Shown here piece after piece: positions 7,071 to 13,002 of a stretch of 20,981 nucleotides of DNA (positions within the stretch are counted from its first letter, which is position 1; every line of letters begins with the position of its first letter). The notes beneath the pieces are model-generated. The model saw only the letters and a list, made by a program, of their open reading frames with translations, did no database searches and had not been told where the DNA came from. The position numbers were made by a program, and so were the translations under genes. The DNA comes from a virus: IMG/VR virus record IMGVR_UViG_3300020167_000008, positions 1 through 20,981 of that record, one strand, 5' to 3'.

Positions 7071-8645
7071 CTACGATTCGGGTTGGACGCTTTCGGTGGC
7101 CTCAGTAGTCAAGTCTCCTGCTTGTACCGGCCCGCAAGCGCGTGTTGCTGCGCGTGAGTCGCCCTTGAGGAACACAAGGACATTCTGATGCGACTTGCCC
7201 AACTTGCGGGATACATCAAACTGTTTGCCGACACGCAGGATCAGAGATGCCAGGTTTGTTACAAGGATGGCCTCGTTATACAAGGTAAGTCCTGCGTCTT
7301 GAAAAGCGCTGATCGTGTCGGAAACAAAGTTGCGGTAGTTGCCGTCGGGTCCACGGAAGTCCCCGACGACGATAACAGCGAACCGATCATCCTTCAGCAT
7401 CTTTGTTGACCTATCAACTATCTGCCGGAATGACTCAATAAAAGTTGAGTAATCCATAGTTGAAAGATCGCGTGGATCATCTGAATACACTTCAAGATCA
7501 CCGTAAGGCGGACACGAAAACCACAAATCTGCTTCCAACCCCGGACACAAAGCCTGCGCGTCGGCACCGTCGCCAGCGACCCAGACCGGAGTCGGCGACG
7601 GCGCTAAAATTACCGACGGTCGAATAGCGCTGACCCATAACAAATCGCCCGACTGCAACGTCGGGATGCACTTTGCCTCATACCACGGGTCCAACTGCAC
7701 CCCACGGAACACTGTGACCGCTGCCTCATCATGGTAATCAGACGGGTGATCCACAATTGTCACCATGTCACGCCATCCGGGTGGTGCGTGCCTCTCAAGG
7801 CGTTCTAAGGGGGGGTGGCCGACACAGACACCAACTACCGGGATATTCCTCCCCGCTTCAACTAGACCCCATAGGATGCCCGCTAGGGTCATTCCTGAGC
7901 CGACACTGTTCACAATACGCTCAACGCCTTCAGGGATGTTCGCAACCTGTGGTTTCGTGAACTGCACCGCTTCCGGCGCTTCCATCCCATACGGGATCTC
8001 AACCCAACCGGACTCCACCGCATCCTCACGCGCACGCGCAACGATCACCGTGTTGTACCCCGCCTGATGTTGGATCAAGTCGCAACCCGCTCCACGCGCA
8101 GCGACAAGCTCCGGTGTGAGGTCGCCCGACGGGACATGCGCCCGACATTTCACACCTAACGCTGCTGCAATCTGAGCCACAAAATTCACTTGAGGTGATT
8201 GCCGTGACCCCGCCGTGATAACCCCCACGCCCTGTTCACGCGCACGCTCAACAAGAAGCATACAAGTCCGCACTTTCGCGCCCCTCACCCCACCGAAAAC
8301 GTAATGATCTTCACGTTTCAACCAGATGTCGCCATGAGTTTCGACAGGAGTGAGATCAGGCATGTGATCCGGCGGGACATCCGGCACGAAAGACAACCCG
8401 CCCGCACAAAGCGTGTCGCCTTGCAACCTGTTCGCTTCGACCTGTTCCGGTCGAACGTCAATCCCCGTGTACTCCCGACCCAACTTGGATGCAACAACAC
8501 CCCGCACACTTCCACCGGCGAACGGGTCCAACACTTGACCGCCCGGCGGACAAAACCACCTGTAAACAAGCTCACATAAAACCGGGTCAAACAGCGAAGT
8601 CGAACCCGCACCGTATCCTTCACCTTGGATTTCGACTTCAGCCAT
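7071..8645 (-). CDS. DNA methyltransferase with inserted PLP-enzyme-like domain
   Basis: 524 residues. Residues 1-75 and ~350-500 together make an amino-methyltransferase of the phage type: FDPVLCELVYRWF then motif I DPFAGGSVRG (40-49) and GIDVRPEQVEANR; motif IV SCPPY (377-381), SDDPRDLSTMDY, and the C-terminal GKQFDVSRKLGKSHQNVLVF. An SPPY-like catalytic motif suggests N4-cytosine or N6-adenine methylation. Between motifs I and IV, residues ~90-343 resemble fold-type II PLP enzymes (ACC deaminase / D-cysteine desulfhydrase group): DIWLKRED, candidate Schiff-base Lys124 in GVRGAKVR, SRQSPQVNFVAQIAAALG (148-164) and a phosphate-loop-like SVGSGMTLAG (247-256). The start overlaps the ParB-like gene by 8 nt, so the two are co-expressed. 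The PLP chemistry is inferred; it could be a non-catalytic recognition insert. Confidence 0.85.
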   Translation of the reverse strand: MAEVEIQGEGYGAGSTSLFDPVLCELVYRWFCPPGGQVLDPFAGGSVRGVVASKLGREYTGIDVRPEQVEANRLQGDTLCAGGLSFVPDVPPDHMPDLTPVETHGDIWLKREDHYVFGGVRGAKVRTCMLLVERAREQGVGVITAGSRQSPQVNFVAQIAAALGVKCRAHVPSGDLTPELVAARGAGCDLIQHQAGYNTVIVARAREDAVESGWVEIPYGMEAPEAVQFTKPQVANIPEGVERIVNSVGSGMTLAGILWGLVEAGRNIPVVGVCVGHPPLERLERHAPPGWRDMVTIVDHPSDYHDEAAVTVFRGVQLDPWYEAKCIPTLQSGDLLWVSAIRPSVILAPSPTPVWVAGDGADAQALCPGLEADLWFSCPPYGDLEVYSDDPRDLSTMDYSTFIESFRQIVDRSTKMLKDDRFAVIVVGDFRGPDGNYRNFVSDTISAFQDAGLTLYNEAILVTNLASLILRVGKQFDVSRKLGKSHQNVLVFLKGDSRAATRACGPVQAGDLTTEATESVQPES

Positions 8646-9309
8646 GACGCACCATATCTACCGCCTGATGCCCGTGGCCTTGTGGCACAGCAACATTCCA
8701 GGTTAAAGGTTTACCGTCACGACCCAACTCGGATTCAATCCCAAGATCAGTCCAAGCCCGTTTGCGTTCCTGCCACCAACCCTCACGGCTGTTCAACACG
8801 CTCACCGGTAAACCAACAAACCTGTCGGCTAGTTTCACCGGCGCTTTACGCGACTCCGGGACCGGCAACTCCTCGCTCTCATCCGAACTCGGTAGAGTCT
8901 CGGCAAGCAACGCATCCAAATCTGCTGCCGTATATGATGCCGCAGATAACAATTCGGAATCCTCGGCCATGACATCAGAGATCATCGCAGCCAACATCTC
9001 GTCGTCATACCCGCCTAGTTCCGATGTCCGGTTATCAGCCAACGCGAACGCCTTAGCAGTTACGTCGTCATCCTGAACCCACACGACAGCAATCTCAGTC
9101 CACCCGAGGCGCTTCGCTGCCATGAACGTGTGGTTCCCCGCTATAACCTCACCTGTACCCTCACGAACAATAATTGGTTTGCGTTGACCGAACGTGTCAA
9201 GGGAACGCATCACCGCTTCCACATCACCCCGACGGGGGTTCCCCGTCATTGTCCGTATGGACTCAACAGGAACACACAAACCCTGTAACTGCTCAACAAC
9301 ATTCGACAC
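8638..9309 (-). CDS. ParB-like nuclease-fold protein, methyltransferase partner
   Basis: GTG at 9309 is chosen for the GGAGG 5-6 nt upstream; extending upstream would run into the divergent promoter region. The product is 223 residues. Residues ~13-110 form a ParB/sulfiredoxin-type domain: NPRRGDV (24-30), FGQRKPIIV, GEVIAGNHTFMAAKRLGW (53-70) and ALADNRTSE. Residues ~160-200 (ADRFVGLPVSVLNSREGWWQ, then ERKRAW, LGIESELGR) are an element that in actinophages commonly sits just ahead of a methyltransferase domain. Here the methyltransferase is a separate gene overlapping by 8 nt, so this looks like a split version of a usually fused ParB-methyltransferase. Nuclease activity is not assured from the domain alone. 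Confidence 0.85.
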   Translation of the reverse strand: MSNVVEQLQGLCVPVESIRTMTGNPRRGDVEAVMRSLDTFGQRKPIIVREGTGEVIAGNHTFMAAKRLGWTEIAVVWVQDDDVTAKAFALADNRTSELGGYDDEMLAAMISDVMAEDSELLSAASYTAADLDALLAETLPSSDESEELPVPESRKAPVKLADRFVGLPVSVLNSREGWWQERKRAWTDLGIESELGRDGKPLTWNVAVPQGHGHQAVDMVRHG

Positions 9310-9363
9310 CAAAACCTCCAAGATAAGCCCCAACAGTACCCCAAATAAATCCTTCAGATGTGG

Positions 9364-9369
9364 TAGAAT
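9364..9369 (+). promoter_or_regulatory. -10 element of a leaderless promoter
   Basis: TAGAAT lies exactly 7 nt before the ATG at 9377, so transcription should begin at or next to the start codon. No good -35 is seen and no ribosome site precedes the ATG, consistent with a leaderless mRNA. The promoter sits in a 67-nt divergent region shared with the ParB-like gene. Confidence 0.55.
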
Positions 9370-9376
9370 CAACACA

Positions 9377-9661
9377 ATGAGCAACTCGGGGCCACGGCAA
9401 AAATGGATCTCAAAATCGGCGCATCCGAAAGAAGCGATCCGCAAATTTTCCGGCGCTCAACCCCAAAAACTTGGTGACAGAAACGGGCGCGCAACACACC
9501 GCAACACACAAGACGGAACATGTGTTACCTGCAACACGCATGTCGAAGCAGAAACCGGATGGCTCCTCATCCTCCCGTTCAGAAACGGGCAAAACAAAAG
9601 CTCCTACGCAGTCATGTGCAAACCCTGCGCAACACCGACCCTGGAACCCGCAACCAAATGA
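9377..9661 (+). CDS. Small zinc-ribbon-like protein
   Basis: 94 residues from ATG 9377, a leaderless start behind a TAGAAT box; a longer frame upstream would cross the divergent gene and is rejected. The N-terminal half is basic (RQKWISKSAHPKEAIRKFSG). Residues ~49-86 hold two CxxC pairs (CVTC and CKPC) separated by a hydrophobic strand segment (ETGWLLILPF), the arrangement of a zinc ribbon. Nucleic-acid binding is likely. The stop overlaps the next ParB-like gene by 4 nt, so they form one operon with the small terminase. The sense strand is unusually rich in A and C. Confidence 0.72.
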   Translation: MSNSGPRQKWISKSAHPKEAIRKFSGAQPQKLGDRNGRATHRNTQDGTCVTCNTHVEAETGWLLILPFRNGQNKSSYAVMCKPCATPTLEPATK

Positions 9662-10149
9662 ACACCGATGACATCACCCAACTCCTCACACCTATCAACA
9701 CCCTGATCCCGTTAGCGCACAACCCCCGGCGCGGCAACGTCAACGCAATCAAAGCAAGCCTCACAAAATTCGGGCAACTCAAACCGATAGTCGTAAACCA
9801 GAACGGCGAAATCCTCGCAGGGAACCACACCCACGCCGCCGCCGTCCAACTCGGCTGGACCGAAATAGCAGTCATTAGGGTCAACGCAACAACAGAAGAA
9901 GCACAAGCATTCGCGATAGCCGACAACCACACCTCGGATCTCTCCCGGTGGGACAACAAAGAACTCGCCGCGATGCTCAAAGACATCCAAGAAACCGACA
10001 AAGCCCTCCTCAAAGCAACAAGCTTCACCTCCGATGACATAGAAGCCCTACTACAAACAGAAGAAAAACCGCCCGGCTACCAACAACCCGAAAAAGACAA
10101 CAGCATCACCGGCAAAGGAAACTGCCCCTCATGTCAACGACCCCTGTAG
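9658..10149 (+). CDS. Second ParB-like nuclease-fold protein
   Basis: 163 residues; the ATG overlaps the previous stop (ATGA). Residues ~10-110 are a ParB/sulfiredoxin-type domain with the same signature as the paralogue at 8638-9309: NPRRGNV, FGQLKPIVV, GEILAGNHTHAAAVQLGW and AIADNHTSDL. The C-terminus is short, polar and ends in a CxxC (NCPSCQRPL), a possible half zinc site. It lacks any methyltransferase domain and leads directly into the small terminase gene, which it overlaps by 19 nt. In phages such stand-alone ParB domains accompany DNA modification or packaging genes; the exact role is open. Confidence 0.85.
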   Translation: MNTDDITQLLTPINTLIPLAHNPRRGNVNAIKASLTKFGQLKPIVVNQNGEILAGNHTHAAAVQLGWTEIAVIRVNATTEEAQAFAIADNHTSDLSRWDNKELAAMLKDIQETDKALLKATSFTSDDIEALLQTEEKPPGYQQPEKDNSITGKGNCPSCQRPL

Positions 10150-10628
10150 CCTCATACGATCACCCCGGCAGACCCACAAAGTTCAACCCCGAACGCTGCG
10201 AAAAAATAATCACCGCACTAAGAGGCGGCAACTACAGAGAAACAGCCTGCAAATACGCAGGCATCAGTAACCAAACACTACGAAACTGGCTGAAACAAGC
10301 CGAAAATCCCGACGCACCCCCCGAATACATGGAATTCTTATGCGCAGTAGAAAAAGCAGAAGCCGATGCTGAAGTCGCAGACATCGCTTTGATCCGACGT
10401 AGCGCGCAGGACGGGCAGTGGCAGGCGGCGGCCTGGATTCGGGAGCGTAAGAACCCTGAGCGTTGGGGGCGTAGGGATGCGTCGAAGATTGAGTTGACGG
10501 GTGCTGATGGTGGTCCGGTTGATATGCGGGTGACGTTGGGTGTTGATATGTCTGCGATTGAGAGTTTGGCGTTGAAGTTGGAGGGGCGGCGGCGGGCGAT
10601 TGAGGCTGTTGCTGAGGAGCTTGGTTGA
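10131..10628 (+). CDS. terS: Terminase small subunit
   Basis: 165 residues. The N-terminal helix-turn-helix (GRPTKFNPERCEKIITAL, then YRETACKYAGISNQTLRNWL, about residues 35-55) should bind the packaging site. The central helical part (YMEFLCAVEKAEADAEVADI, then QWQAAAWIRERKNPERWGRR) is typical of phage small terminases of the homeodomain-like type, and the length fits. It partners the large terminase at 13003-14574, from which it is separated by a block of reverse-strand genes. Oddity: codon choice switches sharply near 10390. Nine of nine Glu codons are GAA before that point and eight of eight are GAG after it, with similar shifts for Lys and Gln. Confidence 0.85.
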   Translation: MSTTPVASYDHPGRPTKFNPERCEKIITALRGGNYRETACKYAGISNQTLRNWLKQAENPDAPPEYMEFLCAVEKAEADAEVADIALIRRSAQDGQWQAAAWIRERKNPERWGRRDASKIELTGADGGPVDMRVTLGVDMSAIESLALKLEGRRRAIEAVAEELG

Positions 10629-10807
10629 GGGTTTCCTATTTGGTTGGGGTCGGTTTTGGGGGTGTTTGGTCAGGGGTCGGAAGTCGAAACCCGTGTCGAC
10701 ACTGGGGAAAGTGCGGGTGGCTCACCGACGGGTAACCGGGTTTGTGGTTTCCTATTAGTTGTGGTGGCCGGTCCTAAGTGTTTCAGCCGGGATCGGTCAC
10801 CGCTTGG
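10629..10807. other. Gene-free gap with repeats after terS
   Basis: 179 nt without a credible gene. It holds an 11-nt direct repeat GGTTTCCTATT (10630-10640 and 10746-10756), a perfect 10-bp palindrome GTGTCGACAC (10693-10702), a 7-bp inverted repeat AAACCCG/CGGGTTT (10687-10693 and 10737-10743) and a small hairpin GGTG-GCT-CACC. The combination, just right of a strand-composition switch, is compatible with a terminator, packaging or replication site; none is proven. Confidence 0.45.
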
Positions 10808-11038
10808 TTATCGTGTCTTGTTTGCCCGGCGGGTGAGTGTTGCTTTGATGACACCCTGGCGCTTGTTGCGCTGACCGATGGCCTCGTTGTGGTTGGTGGT
10901 CCAGAACGAGTTGTAGACAACGCCTTCAGCGAACTGTGAGCGGTCTAGGACGATGAACCCTGCGCGGCCTGTGATGGGGTGGGAGTGGTTTTCGACGGTG
11001 ACGCTTGTCGGGTGGTAGTGGGCTGTTGCAGTGTTCAT
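10808..11038 (-). CDS. Small unknown protein
   Basis: 76 residues; the ATG overlaps the upstream gene's stop by 4 nt (ATGA), so it is the second gene of a two-gene leaderless operon. The sequence is His-rich at the N-terminus (MNTATAHYHP, then VENHSHP), has a beta-like core (GRAGFIVLDRSQFAEGVVYN) and a basic C-terminus (KRQGVIKATLTRRANKTR), so nucleic-acid contact is possible. Family not recognised. Sense-strand codons are C/A-rich, the reverse of neighbouring rightward genes. Confidence 0.65.
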   Translation of the reverse strand: MNTATAHYHPTSVTVENHSHPITGRAGFIVLDRSQFAEGVVYNSFWTTNHNEAIGQRNKRQGVIKATLTRRANKTR

Positions 11039-11298
11039 GCTTGCTCGGCTTCTGCTCGCTCGGCTTCGCCTTCTTCTACTAGGACGAGGATGTGGTTGCA
11101 TCGGGATGGACCGCCGCCGAACTCGGCTGTTCCAACGAATAGCTCAACGAGCTGATCGTCGGTCATGTTGTCATCTGCTGTGTTGTAATGCAGTCCTGCT
11201 AGGCAGGCCATGACCTCATAGTGGATGAGGGTGAATCCGGTGAAGCCGGGGTAGTCACAGTTGATGGTTGTCATTCTGCTTGCTAGTGGTTCATTCAT
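11035..11298 (-). CDS. Small unknown acidic protein
   Basis: 87 residues from ATG 11298. This start is chosen because the promoter -10 ends 7 nt upstream, giving a leaderless transcript; the longer frame would include the promoter. The sequence has a hydrophobic middle (FTLIHYEVMACLAGLHYNTA), an acidic segment (DDNMTDDQLVELFVG) and an Ala/Glu C-terminus (EEGEAERAEAEQA). No known domain. The spread of three Cys residues is not a clear metal site. Confidence 0.65.
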   Translation of the reverse strand: MNEPLASRMTTINCDYPGFTGFTLIHYEVMACLAGLHYNTADDNMTDDQLVELFVGTAEFGGGPSRCNHILVLVEEGEAERAEAEQA

Positions 11299-11305
11299 GT
11301 AGACT

Positions 11306-11334
11306 ACCCTACTACACGGGTGTGACATTATCAA
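11306..11334 (-). promoter_or_regulatory. Leaderless promoter with TGTCACACC box
   Basis: Reverse strand: -35 TTGATA (11329-11334), 17-nt spacer, -10 TAGGGT (11306-11311), then 7 nt to the ATG. The spacer carries TGTCACACC (11319-11327), exactly 7 nt from the -10, a box shared with four other promoters in the window. A GAAAAGAATC element lies upstream near 11347-11356. Confidence 0.65.
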
Positions 11335-11356
11335 ACCAGAAACCAAGATTCTTTTC

Positions 11357-11404
11357 GACACCAGGGTCGTGCGACCCGACCCCAGTCGCCGACCGTGCGA
11401 CCGC
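11357..11404. repeat. GTCG/CGAC palindromic intergenic repeat
   Basis: Contains GGGTCG-TG-CGACCC, a perfect 6-bp palindrome, then CGACCCCAGTCGCCGACC, a phrase repeated with variation upstream of other promoters in this phage. It lies just upstream of the leaderless promoter at 11306-11334 and behind the end of the 11464-11685 gene, so it could terminate one unit and regulate the next. Confidence 0.55.
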
Positions 11405-11463
11405 TAACTGATCTTGAGTTACCCGGCTCACAGTTCGTGATCTCCTTTGGTCCAGGGTCGGGT

Positions 11464-11685
11464 TCAGGCTCGGCGGGCTTCACGCATTTCGTGCAGCAGG
11501 GCAGAGGCACGCATCATTGTGTTGAGGTCATCTTGTGTGAAGTTGCTTTGGCCTGAGAATGCCATGCCGGTTAGTTCGGTTGCGGCGGCGGTGAGGGCGT
11601 TGGCTGTGAGCTGAAGTTCTTCATCAGTCAAGCGGGCTGAGGTTGAGGAGAACTCTGTGTTGTTGTGGGTGCCGGTAAGGTTCAT
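11464..11685 (-). CDS. Small unknown helical protein
   Basis: 73 residues, ATG at 11685, with the -10 box TACAAT ending 6 nt upstream: a leaderless start. After a polar N-terminus (MNLTGTHNNTEFSSTS) the sequence is helical and Ala/Leu-rich (LTDEELQLTANALTAAATEL, then DDLNTMMRASALLHEMREAR). It appears to be a single-gene unit flanked on both sides by GTCG palindrome arrays. Function unknown; a small helical regulator or inhibitor is possible. Confidence 0.66.
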   Translation of the reverse strand: MNLTGTHNNTEFSSTSARLTDEELQLTANALTAAATELTGMAFSGQSNFTQDDLNTMMRASALLHEMREARRA

Positions 11686-11691
11686 GTCTTT

Positions 11692-11719
11692 ATTGTAGCA
11701 CGCCGGACTACAATATCAA
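11692..11719 (-). promoter_or_regulatory. Leaderless promoter
   Basis: Reverse strand: -35 TTGATA (11714-11719), 16-nt spacer, -10 TACAAT (11692-11697), followed 6 nt later by the ATG at 11685. A GAAAAGAAATC element lies upstream at about 11742-11752. The TGTCA box of the other promoters is absent here. Confidence 0.62.
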
Positions 11720-11762
11720 GTCAATATCAAACAAATATGAGATTTCTTTTCGACCCCAAACC

Positions 11763-11800
11763 CGGTCGCCCGACCCCAGTCGTTGCGACTCCGGCGACCG
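11763..11800. repeat. Nested GTCG/CGAC inverted repeat
   Basis: An 8-bp outer stem, CGGTCGCC (11763-11770) with GGCGACCG (11793-11800), encloses a perfect 5-bp inner hairpin AGTCG-TTG-CGACT (11778-11790). It lies downstream of the 11828-12073 gene on the reverse strand and upstream of the next promoter, as in the other arrays. No U-tract follows, so a classical intrinsic terminator is not shown. Confidence 0.6.
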
Positions 11801-11827
11801 CTGACCGGTCTTGCGAGTTGCCCCCGC

Positions 11828-12073
11828 TTACCCTGCGAGAATCTCGGCGTGAATCACGCACGCTTCAAGGTAAGCGGCTTCAAGCGTTGAGTACATGCCG
11901 TATGACTCTCCTGCTCCGCCAGGTCGGAAAATGGCGATCTGGTATCCGCTCGGTCGGGGAAGGATCAGGATGCGTTCGCCGTTCTCTATGTTGGCATTCC
12001 ACCAGATCGCGCGTGAGGTGCTGCTGTGGCGTTGCCCTGTTGATGTGATCCGGGTGAACTCGGGTGGGGTCAT
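11828..12073 (-). CDS. Small unknown protein
   Basis: 81 residues with AGGAG 5-6 nt before the ATG at 12073. It reads as a compact alpha/beta protein: a Ser/Thr/Arg-rich N-terminus, then IENGERILILPRPSGYQIAI and MYSTLEAAYLEACVIHAEIL. The strand-strand-helix pattern resembles small unnamed phage proteins. It is the last gene of a five-gene reverse operon that starts at 12869. Function unknown. Confidence 0.65.
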   Translation of the reverse strand: MTPPEFTRITSTGQRHSSTSRAIWWNANIENGERILILPRPSGYQIAIFRPGGAGESYGMYSTLEAAYLEACVIHAEILAG

Positions 12074-12106
12074 GCTGCTCCTAATTTTGCTTTCGTTAGT
12101 AGGTGA

Positions 12107-12289
12107 TTAGTAGATCGGCTGCGGATGGTTGATTGCCGAAGATTGCATGATGCGGAATTGCTCCGCTCCGATTTCGCAGTCCACGCAACGCCCGGTTGCA
12201 GGGACAAGGTGTCGATCCCATTCGCAGTCCCGGCAGATGTCGGTTTCGCCGGACTCGGTTGCTGCTTCTAGTAGGGCCTGGATGTTCAT
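12107..12289 (-). CDS. Small zinc-ribbon-like protein
   Basis: 60 residues; the ATG at 12289 overlaps the previous stop by 4 nt and has GAGGAG upstream. After a short helix (NIQALLEAATES) come two CxxC knuckles, CRDC and CVDC (about residues 18-21 and 34-37), separated by 12 residues (EWDRHLVPATGR): a treble-clef or zinc-ribbon arrangement. The tail is polar. A nucleic-acid or protein-binding accessory role is likely; specific function unknown. Confidence 0.7.
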   Translation of the reverse strand: MNIQALLEAATESGETDICRDCEWDRHLVPATGRCVDCEIGAEQFRIMQSSAINHPQPIY

Positions 12290-12510
12290 GCTGCTCCTCG
12301 TGGGTTTGGGTGTGTGCGTCCTGCGATGACGGCCATTGCCATCAGAATGATTTCTGAAGGGGCTACCTCGTCCCATCCGGCTGCCCGGCAAACGGATAAC
12401 CAAATGGGGTTCGTTGGGTCTGTCAGCTCTTGTGAGTTGAGGTGCCAATCCTCTGCCTCGTTGGCTAGGGTCAGTGATACTTGGATGGTGCTTGCGATGA
12501 ATTCGCTCAT
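12286..12510 (-). CDS. Small unknown protein
   Basis: 74 residues from ATG 12510, preceded by AAGGAG. The sequence (TIQVSLTLANEAEDWHLNSQ, then NPIWLSVCRAAGWDEVAPSE, then IILMAMAVIAG) is partly hydrophobic with two Trp-containing segments. The last stretch is too short and interrupted to be a clear membrane helix. Both ends overlap neighbours by 4 nt, showing tight coupling in the operon. Family not recognised. Confidence 0.65.
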   Translation of the reverse strand: MSEFIASTIQVSLTLANEAEDWHLNSQELTDPTNPIWLSVCRAAGWDEVAPSEIILMAMAVIAGRTHPNPRGAA

Positions 12511-12671
12511 GCTTCTTCTCCTTCTGTCACGGTGGCGCTGTGAACCACTCCCTGAATGTTGTCTTGAACGGTGTACTCGAACGCTCCGCTTTGGCGCATA
12601 CGAATGGCGGCGCTTGATGCGAGTGCGGTGCAGATTGCGCACCCGGTGTGTGTTGTTGTGATTTCGTTCAT
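12507..12671 (-). CDS. Very small protein with CxxC
   Basis: 54 residues. Supported by AAGGAG upstream of the ATG at 12671, by the ATGA overlap with the next gene and by its place in an otherwise gapless operon. The sequence begins MNEITTTHTGCAICTALASS and ends with an acidic tail (TVTEGEEA). One CxxC only, so a metal site would need a dimer. Function unknown. Confidence 0.6.
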   Translation of the reverse strand: MNEITTTHTGCAICTALASSAAIRMRQSGAFEYTVQDNIQGVVHSATVTEGEEA

Positions 12672-12698
12672 GCTTGTTCTCCTTGTGTTGTGATTGGT

Positions 12699-12869
12699 TT
12701 AGTTCTCGAAGACCATTGAGCTATAGCGCCCTTGGAACAGAACCGGATTGCCGAGTCCCATCATCCAATCCATAGCTGCTTGCCATTCCTGCTCGGTGAC
12801 CTCGTGAGTCAAGCGCACGTTGCAGTTGGTTGGTGTGTGGAAGATGGTGTAGAAAGTTGTTGTTCTCAT
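12699..12869 (-). CDS. Small unknown protein, first of a five-gene operon
   Basis: 56 residues from ATG 12869, chosen because the -10 box ends 7 nt before it (leaderless) and the longer frame would translate the promoter. The sequence MRTTTFYTIFHTPTNCNVRL, then TEQEWQAAMDWMMGLGNPVL, ends in an aromatic tail. It looks like a beta hairpin followed by a Trp-rich helix. It resembles other small phage proteins only in general style; no family named. Confidence 0.65.
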   Translation of the reverse strand: MRTTTFYTIFHTPTNCNVRLTHEVTEQEWQAAMDWMMGLGNPVLFQGRYSSMVFEN

Positions 12870-12876
12870 GTAGATA

Positions 12877-12905
12877 ACTATACAGCATAGGTCTGACATT
12901 ATCAA
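12877..12905 (-). promoter_or_regulatory. Leaderless promoter with TGTCAGACC box
   Basis: Reverse strand: -35 TTGATA (12900-12905), 17-nt spacer, -10 TATAGT (12877-12882), then 7 nt to the ATG at 12869. The spacer begins A-TGTCAGACC (12890-12898), again 7 nt from the -10. A GAAAGAAATC element lies at about 12927-12936. This is the best-formed member of the family. Confidence 0.72.
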
Positions 12906-12935
12906 GTCAATAATCAAGAAAGTTTAGATTTCTTT

Positions 12936-12990
12936 CCGACCACCCCGACAGTCGCACGACTCCCAGTCGGCGACAAGCCGATTCGACAAC
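12936..12990. repeat. GTCG/CGAC repeat between operon and terL
   Basis: Contains AGTCG-CA-CGACT and TCGGC-GACAA-GCCGA hairpins and a CCCAGTCGGCGAC phrase matching the other intergenic arrays. It lies between the divergent reverse operon and the large terminase gene. A TAGCAT box follows, ending 7 nt before the terL GTG, so terL may also be leaderless. Confidence 0.52.
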
Positions 12991-13002
12991 TAGCATAAAA
13001 GC

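Noticed and set aside
9194-9376. Longer N-terminus for the zinc-ribbon gene
   Set aside because: It would run antisense through the ParB-like gene and across the divergent promoters; the leaderless ATG at 9377 explains the data better.
10644-10874. Rightward ORF of 76 codons after terS
   Set aside because: No start signal, composition unlike coding sequence, and it overlaps the reverse gene at 10808-11038.
11357-11404. Classical rho-independent terminators in the GTCG arrays
   Set aside because: Stems are good but no U-tract follows on either strand, so they are listed as repeats.
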